Positions 35,615 to 43,822 of a stretch of DNA of 64,000 nt are shown one piece after another. The stretch covers positions 62,001 to 126,000 of the forward strand of contig NZ_CAWUDI010000021.1 in assembly GCF_963920925.1 (NCBI RefSeq), given 5' to 3'. Source of the stretch: Rivularia sp963920925. GTDB lineage: Bacteria; Cyanobacteriota; Cyanobacteriia; Cyanobacteriales; Nostocaceae. The notes below the pieces were generated by a model. The model saw nothing but the letters and a program-made list of their open reading frames with translations, was not told where the DNA came from and did no database searches. Position 1 is the first letter of the stretch. Each line of letters starts with the position of its first letter. A program made the translations under genes and the position numbers.

Positions 35615-35837
35615 TGCCATCTTTTGGAGCAATTAGCAGAAGCGATTTAATTCGCTACCTCAAACAAATAGGTTTTGATGGTCCCTTCCCTATTCTGGAG
35701 GAAAACATCAATACATGATAAAAGATGAACTGAAACTGACTATTCCTAATCCTCATAAAGGTGATATCAGTGTTGGCTTACTTAATAGAATATTGCGTCA
35801 AGCTAATATCAGCCGTGAAGAGTGGGAGACTTTCTAA
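35614..35837 (+). pseudogene. hicA: HicA family toxin, frameshifted
   Basis: The ATG at 35614 reads MPSFGAISRSDLIRYLKQIG and FDGPFP, then shifts frame and stops at ACATGA. In another frame the family resumes as GGKHQYMIKDELKLTIPNPH, KGDISVGLLNRILRQANISR and EEWETF up to TAA at 35837. The expected TTCTCTGGAGG appears as TTCCCTATTCTGGAGG, so about five extra bases (around 35685-35697) break the frame exactly before the catalytic His region. The hicB partner is intact, so this looks like a disarmed toxin. Confidence 0.8.
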
Positions 35838-35969
35838 TTTTTAATTTTTGTAACTGACTCAATTTTTTATAGCTAATTTCTGTTTATAAATTCAACCTTT
35901 AATTTTGCTAACGTAGTCATATAAAGCATAATCATCTTTACCCAAAATTAGGTAAAAAGAGGTTTTAAT

Positions 35970-36842
35970 ATGGCTACTATAAATCTGCGTCGAACTGAAA
36001 ATGTTAGCGGCGATTTTTATGTTGATACTACTTGCATTGATTGCGATACCTGTCGCTGGATGACTCCGGAAGTGTTTACCCGCGAAGGTGAGATGTCGGC
36101 GGTACACCATCAACCAAAAAATGAAGATGAAAGATTAGACGCACTTCAAGCTTTGTTATCTTGCCCTACTTCTTCTATTGGTACTGTTGAAAAACCCCAG
36201 GATATCAAAGATGCTCAGTCAAGTTTTCCGATTCTGGTTGAAGAAAATGTTTACCATTGCGGCTACCATTCGGAAAAGTCTTTTGGTGCTGGGAGTTATT
36301 TTATTCAGCTACCGGGCGGCAATATTTTAGTTGATTCTCCCCGATTTACGCCGCCTTTGGTAAAGCGTTTGGAACAAATGGGCGGTATTCGCTATATGTA
36401 TCTGACTCACCGAGATGATGTTGCAGATCATCAAAAGTTTGCCGAGCATTTTAATTGTCAGCGCATCCTCCATGAGGAAGAAATTAGTCCAGGTACTCGC
36501 GATGTGGAAATTAAGTTAAGCGGTGAGGAACCCTTTAATTTAACTCCGGAATTGTTAATTATTACTGTTCCTGGGCATACTAAGGGACATACTGTTTTAC
36601 TTTATAAGAATAAATTTCTTTTTACTGGCGACCATCTTGCTTGGTCCGATCGCTTAAAACAACTTGTCGCTTTCCGAAATCACTGCTGGTATTCTTGGGA
36701 TGAATTAATTAAATCAATGCCAAAATTAACTAATTATTCTTTTGAATGGATTCTACCAGGTCACGGTCGGAGGTATCATGCTGATGTTAAAACGATGCAG
36801 CAAGAATTAACAAAATGTATTGATTGGATGAAAACTGTTTAG
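35970..36842 (+). CDS. Ferredoxin-like / metallo-beta-lactamase fold fusion protein
   Basis: A 290-residue fusion. Residues 1-70 form a ferredoxin-like domain with Cys-x2-Cys-x2-Cys in TTCIDCDTCRWM and a distant Cys-Pro in LLSCPTSSIG, enough for one Fe-S cluster. Residues about 85-280 form a metallo-beta-lactamase fold with the metal motif THRDDVADH, then VPGHTKGH, LFTGDHLAW and LPGHGRRYH. The first motif has Asp where many hydrolases have His. Similar fusions occur in cyanobacteria and plants. A redox or hydrolytic role is likely, substrate unknown. Confidence 0.9.
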   Translation: MATINLRRTENVSGDFYVDTTCIDCDTCRWMTPEVFTREGEMSAVHHQPKNEDERLDALQALLSCPTSSIGTVEKPQDIKDAQSSFPILVEENVYHCGYHSEKSFGAGSYFIQLPGGNILVDSPRFTPPLVKRLEQMGGIRYMYLTHRDDVADHQKFAEHFNCQRILHEEEISPGTRDVEIKLSGEEPFNLTPELLIITVPGHTKGHTVLLYKNKFLFTGDHLAWSDRLKQLVAFRNHCWYSWDELIKSMPKLTNYSFEWILPGHGRRYHADVKTMQQELTKCIDWMKTV

Positions 36843-37098
36843 CGGTGTAAGCAGAATAATTAACTGACAAAAGTTGCAGGTCAACAATTATACAAATATA
36901 ATCTTTACTGCTTAGTTATAATCCTACTTACTCGAATATAACTAAGCAGTTAATTAATTTTTCTTAAATTTTGATTAGATACTTAACGTTTTTAAAGAAT
37001 ACTCGATCTTTTATGTTTTTTTAAGATTCAAATATATATTCTGTATTTAGGCAGTTCCAATAAATAATCTTGCAAATTAATCGGTAGTTAAATATCTT

Positions 37099-40000
37099 AT
37101 GACCTCTACCTCCGAAAATCTACAAACTCATAGTAAAGAAAATTACGACTTTTTTGTTGTAGGGATTGGTGCTTCTGCTGGAGGGCTGCGTGCTTTAGAT
37201 GAATTTTTTGCGAATATGCCTGCTGATAGTGGGGCTGCCTATGTTGTAGTTCAGCATTTGTCACCAGATTACAAAAGTTTGATGAAGGAATTGCTGGGAC
37301 GAACTACAAGAATGGAGATTTTTCGGGTAGAAGATGGGATGGAAATCAAGCGCAATTGCGTTTACTTAATTCCTCCCGGTCAAAATTTAGAAGTTAAAAA
37401 TCGCCGCTTGTTGCTACAGCGTCAGGATAGAGAACTTCGAGGACCTAATTTTACCATTGATATATTTTTACAGTCTTTAGGTGAAGATGCTGGCGATCGC
37501 GCTATTGGTGTAGTGCTTTCTGGTACTGGTAGCGATGGTTCGGAAGGTTTGCGGATGCTCAACGAATCCGGCGGCATTGGTATGGTGCAAGACCCCGCCA
37601 CGGCTCAGTTTGACGGAATGCCTCACAGTGCGATCGCCACCCGAATTGTCGATAGTATTGGTTCTCCGCAAGAGTTGGCAGAAGTTATTTACGATTTTGT
37701 TAAAGCACCTGCTAATGAAGAAAAAAACGAACCGCGTTCTAAACTGGCGCTAGATTCTTTTAGGTTGGGGCAAATTACGAATATTCTCAACCGTCACCAA
37801 CAGATTAATTTTACCCATTACAAGCCTTCAACTCTTTCTCGGCGGATTCATCGCCGCTGCTTGATTAGGGGATACCACAATATTGATGATTATATTGGAC
37901 GTTTGCAAATCGAGCGCAAAGAAAGAGAAATTCTTTGTCAGGATTTGCTGATTAGCGTAACGAAGTTTTTTCGCGATTCAGGAGCTTGGGAATATCTGGA
38001 AACGAATGTAATTCCCACAGTTATTGAAAAAATTAATCCTGGGGAAGAATTGCGATGTTGGGTTAGTGCTTGCGCTACGGGAGAAGAAGCTTATACTCTA
38101 GCGATATTAATAGATGAAGCTATTTCTGATTTAGGCAAACAAATAAAAGTCAAAATTTTTGCTACTGATATCGATAGAATTGCTTTAGAAAAGGCTGCTA
38201 TCGGAATTTACCCAGAAAGTATTGCCAAAGATATTAACCCCGAACGTTTAGAAAGATACTTTATTCGTCAAGAGCAAAGTTTTCAAGTATCGAAGGAACT
38301 GCGAGAAAAGTTAATTTTTGCACTTCATGACTTGACAAAAGATGCAAATTTTACTCGGATGCATCTGATTACTTGCCGTAACGTGCTGATTTATATGCAG
38401 CCGCAGCTACAGCAGCAAGTATTGCGTAACTTTCATTTTTCCTTGTTCCCGACAGGTTTTTTATTACTTGGAGATGCAGAAACTGTTGCATATTTTGAGG
38501 ATGAACTTGTCCCAGTTGACAAAAAGTATAAAATTTATCAAAAAGCCAGAGATTCACGGCTTCCCCTAGCCGTAAGAGGTGTAGAAAACTTTTCTAAGCA
38601 TTTTTTAGCACAACCTTCTGTTAAGCAAGCGCCACCGTCAACTAAACAGCCGATGCTCGAAGCTGCCTTGAATAACTTATTGGGGCAGCAAAAAGCAACT
38701 TGTCTGCTGGTAGATAAGAATAATCAAGTAGTCTATATGTTTGAGGATTTGTGCCAGGTACTCAAATTCCCTACAGGTAATCCGACTACGGAAGCAATTA
38801 AATTAGTTATTCCACAGCTGCAACTTCCGCTTAATACTGCATTACGACGCGCCCAAAAAGAGCGTAATGCCGTTGCATACACGGGAATTAAGGTAGGGGA
38901 AGGTAACAAAGAGCGTATTCTCAGCTTGAAAGTCAGCTACGAACAAGCAAGCAAAACTGCTGGTGATTTCTTAATGGTGACAATTTCTGAAGACGCAGAA
39001 GTTGAAGCCGTTATTGAAACAAGACATTTTGCAGCAGATAGTGAAGTATCCCATCGGATACTAGATTTAGAATACGAGTTGCAGCAAAGCCGCAAAAATT
39101 TGCAAGCGACTATTGAAGAATTAGAAAGTATTAATGAGGAACAGCAAGCAACAAACGAAGAATTAATTGCTTCTAACGAGGAATTACAAAGTACTAACGA
39201 GGAACTGCATTCGGTAAACGAAGAACTCTTTACTGTAAATGGCGAATATCAATCGAAAATAAACGAATTAACTGAGCTAAATGCCGATGTCGATAATTTG
39301 CTGCAAAGTACCGATATTGGCGTTGTATTCTTAGATAAACACCTAAAAATTCGTAAATTTACCCCAGGAGCCACAGCAGCTATCAACTTAGTTGATGCAG
39401 ATATTGGTCGTCCCATTCAGCATATTACCAATAACATCGACTTTCCCGAATTTACGGAACTGCTGCAATCAATTCTCAACTGCGGAAAATCAAAGCAAAG
39501 AGAAGTAAAAATAAATCCATCGGGTAAACATTTATTAATGCGGATTTATCCCTATCGCCAAGCAGATAAATGTTGTGATGGTGTAGTGTTAACTTTTATA
39601 GATGTAGATGATATTAAGCTGGTTCAAGAACAACTCCAGCAAACTTACAACGCATTGGAGAAAAAAGAACAACAGCTACAGGCAGTTTTAGATAATACTG
39701 CATCGCTAATTTACGTTAAAGATGCCGAAGGACGTTACCTATTAGTAAATAAACAGCTTAGCGCAGTTACTGGTTTGGAACCAGAAGAATTTTTAGGTAA
39801 CAAAGACAGCGAACTGTTTCCCCCAGAAATTTATCAATTATTTGAAGATAACGACCAAAAAGTCATTGCAGAAAACACTGTCTTGGAATTTGAAGAACTA
39901 CTTCCCCAACCTGACGGCTATATTCATACCTACATTTCTCTCAAAGCACCTTTGTGCGATGAGCAAGGGAAGCCTTATGCCGTTTGCGGTATTTCCACTG

Positions 40001-41556
40001 ATATAACCAAGCAAAAGCTAACTCAAGAGAAACTCAATCAAACGAATGCCGAACTTGTTCGCGCTAAAGAAACAGCAGAAGCTGCAAACCTTGCTAAAAC
40101 TGAATTTCTCGCCAGAATGACTCACGAATTGCGAACTCCTTTAAATGCAATTCTTGGTTTTACGCAAATCTTGAGCAGAAATCCCAAGTTAGAAAATAAA
40201 CAAAAACAGTATTTAGATACAATTCTGCGTAGCGGCAAGCATTTACTGGAATTAATCAATGATATTTTAGATATTTCTAAGATAGAAGCCGGTATGGCAG
40301 AAGTTAACGTTACCAACTTCGATCTTTATCAGTTGCTTGACGGTATCGAAGCAATGTTACACGTCAAAGCTAGAGGCAAACAACTGCAATTAAAATTTGA
40401 ATTAAATCCACAACTTCCCCAATACGTACAAGCTGACGAAAGTAAACTGCGGCAAGTATTAATTAACCTTTTAGGAAACGCCATCAAATTTACCGATTCC
40501 GGTAGCGTAGTCTTGCAAGTCGGATTTTTGCAAGATGATAAGGAGACAAGGGCAAAAGAATTTACACCTTCCCAATCTTCTTCACTACGTTTGCATTTTC
40601 AAATAAAAGATACCGGAAAAGGAATTGCACCGGAAGAATTAAATAAGATTTTTGATGCTTTCGTGCAAAGCAACCCTACCTACCAAGTTGAAGATGGAAC
40701 AGGTTTGGGATTGGCTATCAGTAAGCGCTTCGTAAATTTAATGGGTGGTGATATTAAGATTGAAAGCGCTTTATTCAAAGGAACAACGGTTCAATTTGAT
40801 ATTTTGGTTGATTTAGCCGAAGAAATTACGGAAATTGCTCAATGTCTTGTTCCTCAAGGGCGTATTCTTCGTTTAAAACCCAATTATTCAAATAATCGCA
40901 TTCTTGTAGTCGAAGATAACTGGGATAACCGTCAACTATTTTTACAAATTCTTGTACCTTTAGGATTTGAAATCATTGAAGCAACTAACGGGCAAGAAGC
41001 AATAAAATTATGGGAAAAAGAACAGCCCAATCTTATATTCATGGATATGCGAATGCCGGTAATGGATGGTTATCAAGCTACTAAGATTATTAAACAAAAG
41101 ATGATTGAAAATCAAAATCAAAAAAATACTGCCATCATCGCTTTAACGGCAACGGCATTTAATGAAGATAGACAATCTATGTTGAAATTGGGTTGCGATG
41201 ATTTTATCCGCAAACCGTTTCAAGAAGATCTTCTGTTAAATAAAATTGCTCAGTATTTAGGAGTTGAATATATTTATGAATCTGAAAACAATGGCAATAG
41301 TATTAGTTATTCCGAACAAAGTAATTTAAGTAAATTAAATAAATTAACCCCCGAATCTTTGAAAGTGATGTCAGAAGAATGGTGTAAATCTCTTTATGAG
41401 CGAGCAACTAACTGCAATCAAGATTCAGTTTTACAACTATTATCTGAAATCCCCGAACATTATCACAGCCTCAAACTGCAACTTGAAGAATTAGCAGATA
41501 ATTATCAGTTTGATGAAATTTCTAACCTCAGCAAGCAGTCAACAGTTAGCAGTTAG
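37099..41556 (+). CDS. Hybrid CheB-CheR-PAS-histidine kinase-response regulator
   Basis: A 1485-residue multidomain signalling protein. CheB methylesterase (about 15-200; Ser26 in GIGASAGGLRA, VVQHLSPDY, VVLSGTGSDGSEG); CheR methyltransferase (about 210-480; VSACATGEEAYTLAILI, CRNVLIYMQP); a long coiled coil (about 655-725; repeated NEELxSxNEEL); two PAS domains (about 730-835 and 860-970); HisKA with His about 1008 in RMTHELRTPLNAIL; an ATPase domain (LINLLGNAIKFTDSG, GTGLGLAISKRFV); and a receiver with Asp about 1316 in IFMDMRMPVMDGY. The last residues (SKQSTVSS) are encoded by heptamer repeats. No chemotaxis genes are adjacent. Confidence 0.96.
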   Translation: MTSTSENLQTHSKENYDFFVVGIGASAGGLRALDEFFANMPADSGAAYVVVQHLSPDYKSLMKELLGRTTRMEIFRVEDGMEIKRNCVYLIPPGQNLEVKNRRLLLQRQDRELRGPNFTIDIFLQSLGEDAGDRAIGVVLSGTGSDGSEGLRMLNESGGIGMVQDPATAQFDGMPHSAIATRIVDSIGSPQELAEVIYDFVKAPANEEKNEPRSKLALDSFRLGQITNILNRHQQINFTHYKPSTLSRRIHRRCLIRGYHNIDDYIGRLQIERKEREILCQDLLISVTKFFRDSGAWEYLETNVIPTVIEKINPGEELRCWVSACATGEEAYTLAILIDEAISDLGKQIKVKIFATDIDRIALEKAAIGIYPESIAKDINPERLERYFIRQEQSFQVSKELREKLIFALHDLTKDANFTRMHLITCRNVLIYMQPQLQQQVLRNFHFSLFPTGFLLLGDAETVAYFEDELVPVDKKYKIYQKARDSRLPLAVRGVENFSKHFLAQPSVKQAPPSTKQPMLEAALNNLLGQQKATCLLVDKNNQVVYMFEDLCQVLKFPTGNPTTEAIKLVIPQLQLPLNTALRRAQKERNAVAYTGIKVGEGNKERILSLKVSYEQASKTAGDFLMVTISEDAEVEAVIETRHFAADSEVSHRILDLEYELQQSRKNLQATIEELESINEEQQATNEELIASNEELQSTNEELHSVNEELFTVNGEYQSKINELTELNADVDNLLQSTDIGVVFLDKHLKIRKFTPGATAAINLVDADIGRPIQHITNNIDFPEFTELLQSILNCGKSKQREVKINPSGKHLLMRIYPYRQADKCCDGVVLTFIDVDDIKLVQEQLQQTYNALEKKEQQLQAVLDNTASLIYVKDAEGRYLLVNKQLSAVTGLEPEEFLGNKDSELFPPEIYQLFEDNDQKVIAENTVLEFEELLPQPDGYIHTYISLKAPLCDEQGKPYAVCGISTDITKQKLTQEKLNQTNAELVRAKETAEAANLAKTEFLARMTHELRTPLNAILGFTQILSRNPKLENKQKQYLDTILRSGKHLLELINDILDISKIEAGMAEVNVTNFDLYQLLDGIEAMLHVKARGKQLQLKFELNPQLPQYVQADESKLRQVLINLLGNAIKFTDSGSVVLQVGFLQDDKETRAKEFTPSQSSSLRLHFQIKDTGKGIAPEELNKIFDAFVQSNPTYQVEDGTGLGLAISKRFVNLMGGDIKIESALFKGTTVQFDILVDLAEEITEIAQCLVPQGRILRLKPNYSNNRILVVEDNWDNRQLFLQILVPLGFEIIEATNGQEAIKLWEKEQPNLIFMDMRMPVMDGYQATKIIKQKMIENQNQKNTAIIALTATAFNEDRQSMLKLGCDDFIRKPFQEDLLLNKIAQYLGVEYIYESENNGNSISYSEQSNLSKLNKLTPESLKVMSEEWCKSLYERATNCNQDSVLQLLSEIPEHYHSLKLQLEELADNYQFDEISNLSKQSTVSS

Positions 41557-41570
41557 CAGTTACAGTTACT
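41536..41570. repeat. CAGTTAG heptamer repeat spanning a stop codon
   Basis: CAACAGTTAGCAGTTAGCAG overlaps the end of the hybrid kinase gene and supplies its stop codon. Confidence 0.75.
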
Positions 41571-42116
41571 ACCCGTAAATTGAGACTCCACCTACATCAA
41601 AAGAATCAATAATTAACTGAATTGAAATCGAAAATACTTTCTACCTGAAGCTGTATTAGCTGAATTATTTGCTTATCTTATAGCGAAATTAAGATCGTTC
41701 ATTATATAGAATGTATTTTTTCGGTTGGTTTAGGTGAAGCCGGAATCTGCAAGGAAATTTCAAATTTAACTCGATCTGAATCCAGATCCATAGGTAAAAC
41801 CTTTATTTTCTCGATTCAGTAATATGCTGACAAGATAGAAATAGTAACAAAAGTTATAGAACTAGTTGATTCTTCTGGTATAATAAGTAAAACTGATAAT
41901 TAAATATTACCTGCAATACTTGACAACAAGTAAATATTGGGAAAAATCATCAAAAATAGTCATCAAAAATTCCCGATAATATTTGTTGAATAAGTACAAA
42001 TGGAATTCCCCTTCTGAAGAGGAATTCCATCGAAAATTCACGATTTGTGAAATAAGTCAATATTTACGCGATCAATAGTCAATCTAATAATCAACTGTTG
42101 ATAGCATAAATATTGA
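41571..42116. other. Intergenic region, nothing recognised
   Basis: About 545 bases of AT-rich spacer between convergent genes. GGAATTCCCCTTCTGAAGAG GAATTCC (42002-42028) can form a short hairpin downstream of clpP. No coding or RNA signal is otherwise seen. Confidence 0.45.
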
Positions 42117-42722
42117 TTAGACAATAGCCATCGGACGGCTACCAGCAGCGTGACGGTCTATCACTTGGTCAATCAAGCCATAATCTTTGGCTTCCGAGGG
42201 CGACATGAAGAAATCCCTTTCGGTATCTTCTGCAATGCGCTCAATGGGTTGACCAGTATTTTCAGCTAAGTAATTATTTAGCTGTTGCTTATGATAGAGA
42301 ATCTCTTTCGCTTGAATTTCAATATCGGTTGCTTGCCCTTGTGCCCCACCTAAAGGTTGGTGAATCATAATTCGAGAATGAGGTAAACTCATCCGCTTAC
42401 CTTTAGTACCAGCAGTAAGCAAGAAAGCACCCATACTAGCAGCGAGTCCGGTGCAGATAGTACAAATATCCGGACGGATGTGTCTCATGGTATCAAAAAT
42501 ACCCATGCCAGCAGTTACCGAACCACCAGGAGAATTGATATACATATAGATATCTTTCTCCGCATCCTCTGCATCCAATAGTAGCAATTGAGCGACTATT
42601 AAATTAGCCACATTGCTATCGATAGGTTGTCCTAAGAAGATGATGCGATCGCGCAGCAGTCGCGAATAGATATCAAAGGCGCGTTCGCCGCGACCCGATT
42701 GCTCAATAACGATAGGAATCAT
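42117..42722 (-). CDS. clpP: ATP-dependent Clp protease proteolytic subunit
   Basis: A 201-residue ClpP serine peptidase. The catalytic triad is Ser96 in GLAASMGAFLL, His121 in RIMIHQPLGG and Asp170 in DTERDFFMSP. It forms a barrel that degrades substrates delivered by Clp ATPases. All three residues are present, so this is a catalytic ClpP paralogue rather than a ClpR. It is monocistronic here; cyanobacteria usually have several clpP genes, and I cannot assign the number. Confidence 0.96.
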   Translation of the reverse strand: MIPIVIEQSGRGERAFDIYSRLLRDRIIFLGQPIDSNVANLIVAQLLLLDAEDAEKDIYMYINSPGGSVTAGMGIFDTMRHIRPDICTICTGLAASMGAFLLTAGTKGKRMSLPHSRIMIHQPLGGAQGQATDIEIQAKEILYHKQQLNNYLAENTGQPIERIAEDTERDFFMSPSEAKDYGLIDQVIDRHAAGSRPMAIV

Positions 42723-43008
42723 GCAGCCTAGTTCATAGTTAGATTACATACATTTTATCGATTACTAAGCTAATTGTTGTCATCAGCAGTACGTTTGCAA
42801 CAATATTGATGCTTAAGCGTAATATTTATCGACAAATCATTAAGTAATATAACTGTCAGTTGTTGATACAAATATAACAGAAGCTATATTTATATTGTTG
42901 GGTGTCCGGATAAAAGTATCATTGCAGGTAAAACAATAGTACGAGAGGTATATTCGCCCTTCTATTTAAACTTCAAATGCCATCTATTTAGAGTTACAGG
43001 AAAACGTC
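42723..43008. other. Intergenic region upstream of clpP
   Basis: AT-rich spacer holding the clpP promoter side and the leader of the small reading frame at 43009. No specific site recognised. Confidence 0.4.
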
Positions 43009-43170
43009 ATGTTGAGAAGATTAGTACAAGCAACAATCATAACTTTGTTACTTAATATAATATTTGGATTAAGCGACCATACTAACCAAGTAATAAGTTC
43101 AAAAATAGAGTCTCCCATAGATACATACTCACAACCAGTGGTTAGTTTACTAGTTCGTTCTTTGAAATAG
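43009..43170 (+). CDS. Possible small exported peptide, 53 residues
   Basis: ATG at 43009, preceded by ACAGGA, encodes 53 residues: a basic start (MLRRLVQATIITLLLNIIFG), a hydrophobic segment, then a polar tail (SDHTNQVISSKIESPIDTYS) and a TAG stop at 43168. The signal-like N-terminus and the ribosome binding site support a real small gene. I know no family. A strong hairpin at 43475 could end its transcript. Confidence 0.4.
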   Translation: MLRRLVQATIITLLLNIIFGLSDHTNQVISSKIESPIDTYSQPVVSLLVRSLK

Positions 43171-43474
43171 ATTAGTCATATAGCGAGCTTAGTAGTAATA
43201 TTGCCATAATAAGTATTGGTAAAAATATAGATATAAACGAGTAAAAAGCTGATTGCAGAAGTCTGTTAGCTTTATAGCGAATAATGTTACCGTATTCTTT
43301 ACTGTATCTTTTATAAATTATTTCACTAATATCATTTAGCTTTCTTTTGTGTGGATACAGCCTAATCTTTTGCTACAAACTTCACTCTTTTTAGCGAATT
43401 TGCCGGTTTTAATTACCTATTTATCTATATTCCATCATACTTTTAACTGTGTATTTGGATACAAAGCATAAATT
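43171..43474. other. Intergenic region, nothing recognised
   Basis: AT-rich, about 300 bases, between the small reading frame and the hairpin at 43475-43509. No coding or structured RNA feature recognised. Confidence 0.4.
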
Positions 43475-43509
43475 AAGAAACCGATCTTTTAAGGAAAGAT
43501 CGGTTTCTT
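43475..43509. terminator. Strong hairpin, probable Rho-independent terminator
   Basis: A perfect 15-bp stem, AAGAAACCGATCTTT / AAAGATCGGTTTCTT, around a 5-base loop. It lies about 300 bases after the small reading frame at 43009, so it may end that transcript or an unannotated RNA. Confidence 0.6.
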
Positions 43510-43696
43510 GATTTGTTCAATTTTCATAGTCGTTTTAATTAATCTTGGTAGTGAGAGCCGAACCCATAAAAATAAATCAAACGATCAATCGCAAGCGCAA
43601 ATTAATATAAACGCTTAAACGATTCTCAAAGCGTATGGGATCGAATTTAAACGATAAACTAGGTGATAAGTACTTCGGCAAAATTAATTGTGCATT

Positions 43697-43773
43697 TGTC
43701 ATTGCGAGTTGAACGGAGTGAAACGAAGCAACCGCAACACTTTGAGAAAGATCCGCTGTCGCTCGCAATGACA
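43697..43773. repeat. REP-like repeat with 12-bp inverted ends
   Basis: It begins TGTCATTGCGAG and ends CTCGCAATGACA (43762-43773), a perfect 12-bp inverted repeat. The interior contains AACGGAGTGAAACGAAGCAA. It is a widespread bacterial intergenic repeat type, about 50 bases before the next gene. Confidence 0.8.
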
Positions 43774-43822
43774 CAAATAATTTTGCACACCCACTTATAA
43801 GGCTTTTCATCTTTTTGGAATT

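Noticed and set aside
42002..42028. GAATTCC hairpin as a confirmed clpP terminator
   Set aside because: The stem is imperfect and no clear T tract follows in the transcript direction, so it is only mentioned within the spacer description.
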